Assembly: GCF_037975245.1 (NCBI RefSeq)
Contig: NC_092574.1
Location: 5,138,713 to 5,202,712, forward strand
Direction of reading: 5' to 3'
DNA from: Apostichopus japonicus
Lineage: Eukaryota > Echinodermata > Holothuroidea > Aspidochirotida > Stichopodidae
Length of the DNA: 64,000 nucleotides
A program made the position numbers and the translations under genes. Shown here piece after piece: positions 21,550 through 34,254 of this stretch. The stretch's first letter is position 1, and each line of letters opens with the position of its first letter. Under the pieces are notes generated by a model. That model ran no database searches. It saw only the letters and a list, made by a program, of their open reading frames with translations, and was not told the origin of the DNA.

Positions 21550-22958
21550 CTAATCATTCAATCCAATCTCTGCTGCCCTGCTACGAAGGTTCTGTGCCAT
21601 GATACCGCCATCGTCTAGTATTTCATAATATTGTTGTAAATATTTTTTGGCCTGCCTGGCAAATTCAGCAGTTTGACAATAAGCAGAAATATCTACATTT
21701 TTCGTTATTTCAAGTGCTGTCTCTATCACATCTTCATATGCCTTTGCGATATTTTCATTTACTTGATATCTATTAACAATAAACAAGCTATAAGCACGTC
21801 GAAATTGAACTTCGATCAAATAATACGGAGAGCCTTTGTACTCCTCAATCATACCGTTGAACATTGCCTGTGCCTCCTCATTACGTCGCGCCTTACCCAA
21901 CGCAATCGCTTTGCTTAGTTTACCTAAAAAAAGGAAGGTTCTAGTTCAAGACATTTATCAATATATTTCATTTCCAATCTTCTATATTCGTCCTTATCAT
22001 TGCTGTCTCGGGCATCAAGTGCTAAATATCGGTACACAATCGATATCTGTAGAAACAACTCGGATCGGGGATGCTGAAGCTCTTCTCCTCTACGTAAAAC
22101 ATCAAGGGCTCTTTCATTATCACGCAAACGACGATAAAAACGACCTTTCTTTATGATAAGTTCACATGTATTTGCGTCAAGGTTGGCCATGATATCTTTG
22201 CCCTCATCGACTCGATCTGGGATTCTCAGCAAAACCTTTGCTAGGTCACATTGTGCCGACTTGTTTGTTGGTTCCAATTCAATCGCTTTCTCGTAGCACT
22301 GAATCTCATCATGGATGCCATCATACGGTTCACTGACGTTATTCCACCCAAGACGAGCCTGTCGACCAATAACTGCACCAAGAGACTGATACCACGAAGA
22401 TTTAGTCTTGATGGTTTTCAGTGCTCGCTGATATCTTCGTTCGGCTTCCTTGTATTTATTCGGTCCAAGTCTTGTTAAAGCGAAAGCAGCAGTGGCGTCT
22501 ATGAAGGCTTGAAGTCTCGTTTGAGAGAGCTCATCTCGATGTCTGCTCCAGCTTTCTTGTAATTCTGCGAGAAGTCTTAATCGTCTGTCCTCGTTCTGAT
22601 TTCCCTCGTGGATAGTTTCCAGAACCCACAACCTGTTTGCATTTACAATGATGATGTAAGCCTGACGTTCATCGTCATCTGCAACTTTCATGGCTTCTTT
22701 CTCCGCTTCCACGAAGAATTCTTCTGCTTTCCGAGAGTTTCTTTGCACCCCTTCAATATGAGAGACCTCTAGATAACCTCTGAATAGCAGCATATCACAG
22801 GCTGTCTCCGTCCATTCTATCTCATTTCTGGTTTCCAGTTTACTATCGAGGTTGTTTGTTATACCCTTAAAGTCTATGAGAATATTCTGATCAAGTTTCC
22901 AATTGAAATGGCAAGGGACTTTTTTCCACCAATCGGGTATAGAATGACAACCGGCCAT
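21550..22958 (-). pseudogene. IFIT-like protein, copy 3, frameshifted
   Basis: The frame starts at the conserved MAGCHS (ATG at 22958) and follows copies 2, 4 and 5 for 344 codons, up to CLELEPS. It then ends in FF-stop (TAG at 21924-21926). Compared with copy 4, the segment TTGAAAATGA has become TAAAAAAAG (+ strand), a net loss of one base in an A-run. The lost frame resumes cleanly at 21900 and runs to the normal GLND end at 21550. The damage is therefore one recent event, and all upstream TPR landmarks (CHFNW, CYEKAIELEP, KGRFYR) remain. A truncated 344-aa product lacking the last quarter of the TPR superhelix is possible. It is most similar to copy 4. A sequencing error in the A-run is an alternative. 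Confidence 0.8.
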
Positions 22959-23230
22959 TTTAGAAGCTATAGAAGAACAATGTGAATAACAATACATTTA
23001 AAGAACACTGGCGTATATGTAAACAATTTTGGATTGAAGAATGTATGAGCTTAGCTGTGGACAACATTCTATAGTATTCTTTTATATTTTCCCTTTTTGT
23101 TTTCATTTATGATCATTTATAAAAGATAATTTACTGAAATAATGGAATGACTTATGTGACAAAAAATTGTAAACAGAGCTGGGTAAAATCATTCGTAATC
23201 CAGCAATGTCTGACGACGTTTTCCCATAGT
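22959..23230 (-). promoter_or_regulatory. 5' flank of IFIT-like copy 3 (type II)
   Basis: It keeps the TTCTTCTATAG acceptor but soon after joins sequence that is distal (10040-10150) in copy 2, so about 0.5 kb of proximal flank is missing. T-rich CCCTTTTTGTTTTC sequence near 23090 gives GAAAAC-type IRF half-sites on the minus strand; these are weak. Confidence 0.4.
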
Positions 23231-23311
23231 TTTCTCGGGGGGCCTGAAGTGCCCGGTTGTTCAATGGTCTGCACTGTCAATTGCTACGCATATTTGCTTT
23301 GAAGTCGGGTG

Positions 23312-24035
23312 TACTATAAATTGTATCATAGAGATAGTTCATGTCATTTGAATTTTCATGTGGTTGTTTCTATTAAATGTTAGCTTTGATATGATTCACG
23401 TTGTAGCACACGAATGCAACATTTGAATGAGAATGATCTTTCTTTAACAGAACGTGAATTATGTTGACATGACCTTTTCATCCTGGTGCCGGAGGGGGTG
23501 GGGGTGGGATGGCTGAGATTTGAGTGGAGAGAAGCTTCTCGCACGACCAGTTCGGTCATTTTAGGCAATGGCGGTATGTTCCATTCCCAAACATTTGAAA
23601 CCATGGTAACGGTACTGTCATGGATGTTTTTACCCAAATTGAACACTTCCTGAGTTCTATCCGCCAAATCGTTGACTGTATAGTCCTACTAAAATTATGA
23701 ACTTGATATAGTGTACAGAAAGGCAAGCGGGTAGCCAGGATTTCTTGGAGGGGGGGGGGGGATTCGGGCCGGATCAAATGTATTAACCTGCTTTGCGATA
23801 TCTGCCTGGGGTCTAGACGATATCTTCAGAGCTTTCAATTTGTTTCACCAATCGTCCGAGACTTTAGCCAAGTGAAATTATATGATAAAGTTCAATTAAT
23901 GCATATGATTAGCCTAATATTGATTCGTTGGTTTGAAATTATTCAAGTTGGTAATAAACAACTCATAATAGAAGCTACAAGTAGGGTGGCCTAGCTAGTA
24001 GCCAGTAACACGAAATCAACAATACGATAGTGCCA
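23312..24035. repeat. Shared block B, copy 2
   Basis: Homologous to 14577-15338 and 40452-41047. It contains a G14 run at about 23749-23762. Confidence 0.6.
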
Positions 24036-25930
24036 CGGTGCAACCTGCAGCAGGGTGGCCAGTTTATATGTAACACAACTGGTCAAATTGAGAGAATTTA
24101 CCGACCAAATCGAGTAAATAAAGACCAAAGACATTTCTGCTCGATGTCTGCCTCTATACGTAGTCTACAATTGGTAGTTTGAATTCATTTTTGATAGGGT
24201 GACTATATGAAGGTTACCGGCGTATATATCTTTTCAAAAGTGTGGGGACAAATAAAGCTTAGATATGCACCCAAGCCGAAAAGGTGTGAGCTTATATTTG
24301 TTCTTAACGTGTAGCATATTATGCATTTATATGCCAGGGTGTTAAAACACACTAACACGTGTTATGTTTTGGGAGCATGCGAGAACTAGATATGTTAAAT
24401 ATACAATACATTCAAGTTACATACGATACATACATAGTAATAAATGAGCTAGCAACACGATTTTGTTTTCCAGCTCGTTTCTATCGGTAAACGCTGTACT
24501 GTGTACGAAGGTAACCATTGAAACTAGGTCTGTGTAGACTCCAATGGACAGTCGTTATCATCACATACATCTTGTTTACGTGATTATTTTTTTAACACAG
24601 GCCGCAATAAAATGTGCCTCTAGCATAACACGTGTTATCATGTTATAACACAGATGCATATAAATGCGCATTATATTCAAGTCGAAAACGCTATTATAAG
24701 CAACAGTACAATTCGGTTCGGGTGTCTACGCTATGTCTACGAAATCTATTTTTAGCCTTCAGTGGGAAAGAGATATTCCAGTTTCCACTCTTTTGTGAAA
24801 TTTTGTGTGAGATCTCTGCATTGTTCTCCAAATTCTCTCCCTCTCTCCACCTCTTCTCTTTATTCTCTCTCTTCTCTCATTGTTTAAGGGTGGGGAGTAA
24901 CCGCCCCCTGGCTACGCGCTTGGAGAAAGTCACTTTACTCTTAGCTGAAAACCCTGTGTGCTCTGTTCTCATACTGTTTACAGTTCATGCATATATCGAT
25001 CACACTTTTTCTGCTAAAGCCTGTGTATTTATGATTCACGTTGTCAGTAAAATTTGTCAACTGTCACTCAAATTTAGAATTTGAATAAACTTAAAAACGT
25101 AAAATGCTATAGCGATGGGATTTTGACAATTGGGTTCCGTTTTCGCCCTTTCAATGGTTTTCTCTGAAGGTTCTCAGTTTGGTGTGGATTTTTCTTTCAA
25201 CAGTAAGGTTTAAGCTATCCCATTACCTATGATTTACTGTAATTATGATTTACATAAATTTTTATATGAAGCTCAGTTTTATCGACTTAGGCTTCCTTCA
25301 TGCCACTACTATAAGATTGTCTGTCCAAAGCCATAGTCCTTCGGTTTTACTACGTTAATCGGCTTAATTATGTAAAGTCATTGGAAACAATATTTCGGTT
25401 AGGCCTATTCTAACGACTGATCAGGAATTCACACTTGCGATGTTGAAATTTCGAAATATATCATCGTGCAGTTTCCAAGTATCAATATCGGATTAACTTT
25501 GGACGGTTGATATAACGAGGGTATTAATTATAAACATACTCATGATATAACAAGCATGGCAGCAGGTTATCTCGTATACAGAAAGCAAAATAATAGGGTA
25601 ATAGTTAACTTGAAACGCAATAAACTGGTATTAGTTTGAGAATTCCAGTCAATTACGGATTAACATCAGCCGCGAACTGGTTAAACTGAGCCTTTAAATG
25701 CATTTGGTAATGTTGGTACAATACTTTTTGCCGCCAACGTCATTTGGGGGGGGGGGGTAATCGGGGAGGGGGATCCGTCCCTTCAGCCCACCCCACCTCC
25801 GCGCTGGTTACGTCACTGCGGGTAGCAAAGTGAATGAGAGAGTTGTTTACAACTATCACCTACTGTATATATATGTACGTCAGAATCTAACTTCAGGGTT
25901 TACTGCTCAGTGTTTGGTTGGCTATACATG
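24036..25930. repeat. Shared block C, copy 1
   Basis: Homologous to 41048-42450. It includes a Ser/Leu/Phe-coding open stretch (24760-25084) that is conserved with 41290-41621 only as part of the DNA duplication. It contains a 457-bp TIR insertion (24268-24724) absent from the second copy. Confidence 0.65.
24268..24724. mobile_element. Non-autonomous TIR element (CACCC...GGGTG)
   Basis: 457 bp begin CACCCAAGCCGAA and end TTCGGTTCGGGTG (11 of 13 terminal bases match as inverted repeats). The homologous site near 41270 in the second block C copy lacks it. It contains two TAACACGTGTTA palindromes and no coding capacity. The target duplication is unclear. Confidence 0.65.
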
Positions 25931-28429
25931 TAGGGACGAAGCCAGGGGAGCAGGGGGGCGACTGCTCCCCCCTTTCAGTGTCGAAAAAAATGTTTAAAAT
26001 CTGTTATTTTTAGCATGGTATTTTATCAGTGCTCTTTTGATCTTGAACACTCGTCAGCTCCGTTAACTCGATTATAATCGTAGTGACATTCAGGCCTACT
26101 GACTGAACTACTAACTTAGTTTGGCAGATGCAATTAGCTAATTTTAGCCTATAACCTATTATAAGTCTACAGTTACTGTAGCCAATGCGTAATAAAATAC
26201 ATATTGCCTACCTAACCCACTCGATGGAATGTCACGAACCGCGTATGCACAGCGACGACGACAACGTTCGTTCTCATCCTTTCTATGATTCGTCCTAAGT
26301 TGTTGCACGAACAGCATGTTATGAAGCTAAGCTAGCAATAGCACGTGATATGCACTTCCTATAAATAATGATTACACTGCTAATACACTGCGATAACGAT
26401 ATTTGTTTAAAAAATATCTGTCTTAAAAATTATGAAAGTTTATATTGTCCATCAGTTAAGTTCGTCAAATGTATTTAAGTCCAGACATTGGACAATAAAC
26501 AAGAATCATCCTACTAGAAATGTTGTAAAAGAGCACTATGTTTGTCTTTCTGATATATTATGTAAAAGAACATGTACAAGAATTCAAACAGGAAACAAAA
26601 TCTGCTGATAATATGATATCATATGATAATGATGAAACTGGCAATCATTGCACCAGATCGCATCTCAGGACCTTCAATTCGTCCCCGTTTTCGCGTATGG
26701 CGAATGTGCACTTTGGCGAAATTGAGTTAAATATTGTACTTATACCTATTTCGAGGGTGAAGAATCGGTTGAGCCGAGTTTGAAGTTTTAAAACTGTTTT
26801 TTTTTTTCATTTTTTCTGACTCATTTTGACGAATGTCCACCTAAGACCCACTCTCGTTTTTACATACTGACGAATACTTTAGTCATCATTACAACCACTC
26901 AGTAACACAATTTGTCTAAGGTCCATGCATATTTGCATAACGACGAATATTACCCTTTGGAACAAGCCGCACATAACAACCATGTCATACTGACTTGAGA
27001 ACCAAGTTAACTGCCATTTGAAAACACCCAGGATTATGGGAAGGTAATATCTTTATGATTTCCACCTCGTCTTTTAACTGATTAATGCAGCATTTCATAC
27101 ACGATAGCATAACTCGTGAAAACAGAATGGCTAGTAGGTCAACAATAATATACCTGATTAGTAGCCTAGTGTTATGATTGCAGTACATTCTATGCTTGTA
27201 TCTGTTGCGCGAGTAGCTATAGACAGTAGACTGGAGTAACGCCATTTATCTCGACTGAAATGGTGTAACAGTGTCGGTACATTTAATTAGAGCTGTGTGT
27301 AAATGGGGAAACAGGTGGTGTAAGACACTGACGGACATTGATGACAATGGGTGTAACTCGTATAAAAATGATGAATAAATCACTCAAATTTTGATTGTGA
27401 CCGCGAAGAATACAATACCTAGACCAAGGTTAATTAATTTAAGCCATTCTTAGAGTTAGTCTAACCATACCTAAGGATTAAAGTGAAGGAATCCCAAACC
27501 ATCATAATGAACTTATATCACCAAGATCCTTGTGATGAACTTATCCCTAAAATACCTAAGTCCATTCTCCTGCACGGTACGGGAGTAAATTGGTTTTTAA
27601 AAGTCGTGGCATGGAGCTATTTTTTGCCCATGTGTAATGTCATAGTGCCACTTGGGATGATGGGAGGGGGGGGGGCGATATAATGTAATCATTTGGTGTC
27701 CTGTCTCCTTTTCAATGTGAATGTAAACAGTTCAATAAAAAATACCAGTTTTACGACAAATTAAAACATGCAAACGCCAGCTCCTCCAGTCTTCAATTTC
27801 ATATATAAATAAATGTTAAAAATGTAACATCTCCCTAAAGAAGTACGGTTTCTCTTAGCTGTTGGCGGCTTTGCTCATCACAGCAGCATTACTCTAGCCT
27901 AACTTAAAACTACCTATATCTGGCTAAGTAATACCTAGTTACATAGTTGAAGGTCACATACTTTTACATGAAACTTTGGAAGGTACTAGCATAGTTTATA
28001 CTTAAGTAGTTACTTTGCTACAAAGGACGAGGAGGGGGGCGTTTAGACCGAATTACTAGAAAATCTGTATAGCAACCTTTAAATTGACAGAACCTTGGAT
28101 GTTTTCTTCCACAGGTTAAGAAGTTCAGGATAATAGGGGAAGTTATACCATACCTTTTGGAAAATCAACCAAGTCAGAACATGGACATACAAACCAAATG
28201 AACATCACCAAACTGATACACCCTCAGCCCTGGTTTCCGTACATTGGGATTATTAACCCATAAAGGTTGCTTGACATAAGAAAGGAGAAGGCACTTGCTG
28301 TTCCAGAACAGAAGTTGCAAGCCACTCGAATAATCCATATCCATATCCATATCAAACGTTTTATTAATCCATGATATTGTGTCTTATTAAGATTGTAAGG
28401 AAATAATTATAACAAAGGGTCTTTAATGA
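25931..28429. other. Intergenic; no gene seen
   Basis: At 25935-25985 there is a piece of the AGCCAGGGGAGCAGGGGGGC type seen at the ends of local DNA elements. The rest (26.0-28.4 kb) shows no conserved frame, no homology to other parts of the window and only weak AT-rich stretches, plus G runs near 27666. Confidence 0.4.
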
Positions 28430-29990
28430 CTTTTCAAGTGCGTTTAATACTGTCTTGCCAAATCAATTAATGAAGGATGTTTTACGATTTATCAAAGAAA
28501 CATGGCTTATTTATTGGCTGACACAATTTCTTCAAGGATGGCCCAGACAAGTAAGGTTGGATAAAGGGTTATCGGAAATATTGGAAATAAAGGTTGGTGT
28601 GCCTTGGGGGGGGGGTGGGGGTCCATTATATGCTATATTATTTACTATATATATATACTGATGAAATTGGGTCAAACTCACACATTTCTGTTACAAAATA
28701 TGCCGATGATACTGCTGTATCATGCACAATTCCTAAGAGCTCTGTTGAAACTGACCAATGAAATTTTCAGTGTTCTGTAAATGACATAGTTCCAACATGT
28801 GACCGCAAGAATTTATTGCGTAACCCCCCCCCCCAAATAAAGGAAATTCGTTTTTGAAAATAAACCATAAAACATGAAGGTCTCATTCTATCAACGTCGC
28901 AACGTGTTATTGAGGGATCTGATGTGGCTAGAACCTCCAAAACTAAGTACTGGGAGTAAACAGCGACGACAGTTTGACCTTTTCTTGCAAAGCATCAAGG
29001 TATTAAAAAAGTATATTATATACATATAGGCGTAGGAGGCGGGGGGGGGCTGGGGGGCTGCAGCCGCCCCCATCCAAAAAATTGTTAAAATTTGGGCAAT
29101 ATGCTGAGAATTTTTCGGGCACCTACTGAAGGAAAAATAATTTGCAATGTGTTTTTCAATGGTTAAACTGATATTATTTTTATCATTATTATTGTAACGA
29201 CTTCCCTAATAATTATAACCAATATGGAAGGATAATAACACGGAAATGATTGTATTTTATTGGCATGCGATGTAATAACCAATGCATGCCTATATGATAT
29301 GCATATTAACGTGTTGAGTCGTTACAGCCCCCCCCCCCCAAATCAAATTGGACTCCTACGCTTATGATTATATAGTATCTGGTGTGGCTTACGTTGTGTC
29401 TTTCTTTAGCCAAAATGCTAAGGAAAATGTTTTCAATACAATTATTCAACCTGGCACATGTGATATATGTCTGGTACCATTTTATATTGCAAAAAAAAGC
29501 AAAGAAAGGAGAATGAAGTTTCTTAAATACACATCAGCTATATTTAATTTAGATTACAGTATACTTTTAGAAAAAGTAAATGCTGCTGCAAGACCTGAGT
29601 TTACAATAATGACTAATAAGATTAACAGTGATCAGAATCACCCTTTGTATACAACTGTACTACAAAGTCTCCTGCACAAATCGAGCAGAAATCTAAGAAA
29701 TCCCCACAAAATACCGAACGCAAGTTTACAGAAACTCATTTATATACCGTGCTGCTTTATGTATACATTCCATTCGAGCACTTAGAATGTTTGTTGTAGT
29801 CTGTTTGTTATATCGTTTTATGTATTAACTTTTGTATGTGTAGATGTATTTTATATGATATCCTATCATCTTGACATTTTCTCCCCTTTTATATTAGTTA
29901 TTCTTGGACTGTTTGGTATCCTATCATCTTAAGAAAACAACTTTTATATGAGTTATTCTTCTTGTTGAGGTATTATATGACTCCTGTCTA
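28430..29990 (+). pseudogene. CR1/L2-like LINE, RT to C-terminus, degraded
   Basis: The plus strand reads FNTVLPNQLMKDV, then a G.P.G-type box spoiled by a G run (28606-28622), then SVTKYADDTAVSCTIP with the catalytic ADD of RT. From 29480 the C-terminal domain appears, with KFLKYTSAIFN and INSDQNHPLYTTVLQSLL, the pattern of the conserved D..HPL motif at LINE C-termini. The two parts are separated by a TIR element at 29027-29366. Stops and frameshifts make it inactive, and the 5' part is missing. Confidence 0.7.
29027..29366. mobile_element. Small TIR element inserted in the LINE
   Basis: It begins ATAGGCGTAGGAG with a G9 run and ends with a C11 run and GGACTCCTACGCTTAT, so the ends GCGTAGGAG/CTCCTACGC are inverted repeats. 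Removing it joins the two halves of the LINE. There is no coding region. It resembles the element at 44285-44632. Confidence 0.55.
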
Positions 29991-29994
29991 TAAA

Positions 29995-30290
29995 TTTTAT
30001 ATGTATACTGGAAGGAAAAAAAGAAGGAACAACTAATACAGTACAACTTGGGAAGACTTGAACAATGGCACAGTTGTTTCCTTCTTTAAATCTGAGGATT
30101 CACACGTGGTTGGGTTGGATATTATGAATGTACCTGTGAGCGTAAGAAATATTTTATATGTATACTGGAAGGAAATAAAAAAGAAGGAACAACATACTAT
30201 AGTACAACTTGGAAACACTTGAACAATGGCACAGTTGTTGGGTTGGATATTATGAATGTGCCTGTGAGCGTAAGGAAAGTTCACATTCCG
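29995..30290. repeat. 157-bp tandem duplication
   Basis: TTTTATATGTATACTGGAAG recurs at 29995 and 30152. The second unit lacks about 30 bp after GGCACAGTTG but otherwise continues to GGATATTATGAATGTGCCTG. Confidence 0.75.
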
Positions 30291-30554
30291 TTTAAGGGGA
30301 TAGTATAGTGGGAAATCTTCCCAAAGCGTTTGAAGGATACTTAGAAACTATTGCCAGAGGCATTTCACGTAACACACTGACTGGAAAATGAAGAATTGCA
30401 CACAATTTTCCGTAGTCTGTGTGCTTTATAAGAGTTCCGACTTAACAGATTACGCCACTGGAACTATTATTTTTGCAACTGCATGTGTTCACATTTCATC
30501 ATATACCAAGTTGTCTATTTTATACATTGTAGAAAATGGTGGGGGTTCTTTTAA

Positions 30555-30985
30555 AATAAATAGGACCAATATATCACCCTTTCAGCAGCCGGCTCTCCTT
30601 GCCCTCCCTACCTCAACATCCCTCTATCCGAAACCCTCCATGTCACCCAAGAAAAACATACTAAAACACTTACCCCCGCCCATAACCCATACAAATTCCT
30701 TGTCTATTTTACACATTGCAACAAAACGAGGGCGTTCTTTTTAACACTAAGACCAATATACCACCCCATTCAACAGCCGGCTCTCCTTGCCCTTTATACC
30801 AACTCCCCTCGTAATATCCGACTCCATCCATGCCACTCAAGAAAAACATACTAAAACACGTATGTTGATACCTGCGTATAACCCATTCCTGTCTATTTTA
30901 TACATTAAAGTAAACCGTGGACGTTCTTTTTAAAATCAATACGACCAATGTACCACCCCTTCGATTATTTTCTTCTATCGTAAGG
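30555..30985. repeat. ~188-bp tandem repeat, two and a part units
   Basis: GACCAAT landmarks at 30563, 30751 and 30943 give periods of 188 and 192 bp. The first two units share CAGCCGGCTCTCCTTGCCC and AAGAAAAACATACTAAAACA. Confidence 0.75.
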
Positions 30986-31384
30986 TCATTCCACCTACCA
31001 CCCCCTTCCTCTCCCCATGTGAAAGTGAACATTCACGGTGTACCCTATGGCTACTACACACAAAAGTGACGAATACAAGTCTGTGACAGGACGAAACTTC
31101 TATTTGTTATATTTAAAATATTGACAACTTTCGGTACAAAAGATCATTTTTTTAATTACGCTATACTAAAGTCAAAATGTGAAAATCTTTAGAGCGCGTT
31201 TTCTCAAAACTCACATTTTGAACATTCGTCACTACGCCAGAACGGGACGAATTGTTCAAAAATATCTCAAAGGGGAGGGGGACACCTCCTCCCCTTAGAC
31301 ACCTCCCTTATATCAATCGCAAAAAGTGCACCCCCCCCTTCAAATTCCTTGCTACGTCGCTGTATACATGGGACATGTGAAAGA
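30986..31384. other. Intergenic; no gene seen
   Basis: Contains a C9 run near 31329 next to GCTACGTCGCTGTA, again resembling the end of a DNA element. No frame is supported. Confidence 0.4.
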
Positions 31385-33760
31385 GGGAGTGTCAGGTTTC
31401 GCAGTTTGAAATCGAACAATCGTTTGTCTTTTACCGTCTAGTATATCATTCTGTGACTTACGTAGACTTTCCATATACCTTCATAGACTTTCTCGTGCTT
31501 TCCATTAATTTCGTCAAACTCAACAACTACTTTGACAAGTCATCGTATACACAACAGGTACATGCATGCATGCTTCGTGAATGAAATATTGTACTGCTTA
31601 TTGACCATTAAGTTGCATATTATCGGATTTAAACTGCAACGACATCAATCACACACACATGCATATTGTTCTTACATTTATGTGTAGAACTACACCACTT
31701 CTCTCAATCAGCAATGCCTTACGTGAAACGTTACGTTTCAATGATTGGAGAAAAAGTTGCGTTTTTTTTTCTCTATTATGAAAACATAAGATCTTGACTG
31801 TGCGTTAAGAAGGCATACGGTAATGGAGCCATTTAATGTCCGTGATCGATGGACAAGTGTGTATTCTGTCCTCTGTCAAGTGACCGCCGTGAGGGCGAAA
31901 GCGCATCGTTCAAGATCAATGCAGCGAACGAGGTTGTTTCGGTATAATCATAATGAGAAACGGGATCCACTTCAAGGATCCGTTATACCATTCTTACAGC
32001 GGAAATTGTAGTAATCATAAAACACATACATCATAAAAAAAAATCAAAATGTTTAAACTAACCTTATCTCTTTGTAAGGTCTTGGTCTCGCCGATGTTGA
32101 ATAGCTTCTAATTGATCTTTCTAAGTAGGAGTTGCTTATAAATTGTCTGGCGATTCCAAATCACTAAAATGTTTCGCAATAATAGGGTTATTCCAGGCAA
32201 AGAAAAAAAAAACGACCTTTAAACTCTGCTCAGATATCTGTATGATTATACATGAATATCTACACTGCTTTCACTGTCACGTCTGCTTAGATGGTCGTCG
32301 TTCACAGCACCTCATAAAACAAGTACACAAGTCATAACACTGGTATCATTCGTACTACAGAAATGCATACAGGTAAACTGATGGAAAAGATATCACCATT
32401 TGAAGATCCCTTTTCGACACAAAAAAACATCTCAAAGGGAAGAGGAGTCTACCCCTAAAACCACTCCCCAAGCCGGAAGTATGATTTATTTGCTTCTCCC
32501 TTCCCCTAAACTTTGCATTAAAGATTGTATTGCCATGATTACATTTCAGTCCGCTAACTTTAAGATCTCGGCATTGTCATCACCACATAGTTCGTTTAAT
32601 ATATCAGGGAGATAAGATTGTATATAGCTAAAGACACAATGTGTCTCTTTAAAATATAGAAGAACTTGGTGTTGTCAGGGAAACAAAGTGAGAACAAGTA
32701 AAATGGAGAACGTGAAGTCTCTTTCGTATCAGGACATATAGCTACAGTGACAACAACAATATAATGTTTTATTGTGATTTTAGGCCCTCCGTCTGTGAAA
32801 TATATTGGCCTGAATTAAGACCAATTGATTTAGCAACACTACTGCATAGAAATTCGATATTTTTTTTCTATTTTAGTTTCTATAACAAGTGGAGACAGTC
32901 TTAAATATTATAAAAGGACATTTCACATATTACTGAAAGACTATAGTTGTGGTTATTTTAGTCGTCAGCAGATATACCACACATATCAGCCTTCTAAAAC
33001 ACCCCAACGCCCCCACCCTCCCTGCCCCTAGCGATCAATCAAGAGCAAAAAAAAATATGTAATATCAAACAACAGGAATCATTTTCACTAGACTATTGAA
33101 CATGTTCTGGATATGAAGTTAAAGGTCATGCATGTTGTTACTGTCTGTTAATGTATATTACTCCATAAAACTATGATTAAAGTTCAACCCAGCCAGTTTG
33201 GCCTGAACAGAGGATCTCCGTAGTAATAGGCCAACATACATGTTACATACAAGACAGCCAAAATATCTCTGTAGGATATATACTAAAATGAGTTAATATG
33301 TATGTAGACCTACGTTAAAATATGTTGTAGGCCTTCGCCATGTTCAAAGTCAGCATATATGCGTAAGTTTCATATGTCACTGACTCATGCATAGATTTTA
33401 TAGGTATGGCATTCACAACAAGACATTCACATTGTGAGCTGACAGCAACCTAGGTCAATCGTTCAACTGAATTTCGACAACGTGAGTTTCCAGCTTTGTG
33501 AAAATAGAAGAGCTTCAAACAGTGCAAGAATTGCACCGTTTGCCTACATACATGTTACATACTGGACAGCCAAATATCTCTATATGGTAAATATTAAATT
33601 ACTTATTATGTATGTAGACCTACACTAAAGATTGTTGTAGGGCTTCCTCATGTTCATAGTCAGCATCAATATGTAAGTTTCATATGACACTGAATTTCGA
33701 CATCGGGAGTTTCCAGCTTGTGAAAATAGATGAGCTTCAAACACTGCATGAATTGCACGG
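31385..33760. repeat. Shared block A, copy 3
   Basis: Homologous to 10160-13650 and 1850-5800. It has the uninterrupted GGAGACAGTCTT site near 32890 that carries the BEL/Pao insertion in copy 1. Its right end contains the partial second GGGAGTTTCCAGCTT copy also seen at 15960-16060. The GACTCGAGTC cluster is missing here. Confidence 0.65.
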
Positions 33761-34254
33761 TTTACTGATGTTACGCCGGGTCACTAAACTAATCCGCCGC
33801 CACAGAGGAGTTAGAGAAGAGAGAATAAGAACAACTTGATGTAACCTTAAACAATGGCAATAATGCAACAGTCTCTGCATGGGTGTTTCAAAACTCGCAT
33901 TACATATGACATTTTGGTGGGGTCCTTATTTCAACCCGTTACGCTCACCCCCTCCTCGAGAGATTTCATCCTCGACATGTAATAAAAAGTGATTTTCCTT
34001 TGTCACTGACAACGATACTGAAATATTCATTTCATTCATTCATGCCGAGTACACCTTTCTGGGGTCTCATGCTAAACCACCTCGGCTTTATGAGCATTTT
34101 CATGTAGGAAAGCAAATGTTTGGCAAACATAATCAATATAAACTGTTCCTCTAATCCTGAAGAACCAACAAAAAATATGGAATATAATAATACTTATTGT
34201 GCAGACTGAGCTATATCATAGAAATATGGAAATTTTGGATATGAACTGGTATGA
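33761..34254. other. Junction segment shared with 16061-16850
   Basis: 33761-34030 matches 16061-16330, and 34040-34254 matches 16670-16855. The intervening 340 bases present in the first copy are absent. No gene is seen. Confidence 0.5.

Noticed and set aside
24632..25084. 150-codon Leu/Ser/Phe-rich frame, repeated at 41229-41621
   Set aside because: It is part of duplicated block C, partly made of the TIR insertion in one copy, with no recognisable domain.
26538..26783. 81-codon plus-strand frame in the 26-28 kb gap
   Set aside because: Low-complexity AT-rich composition, no motif and no repeat elsewhere in the window.
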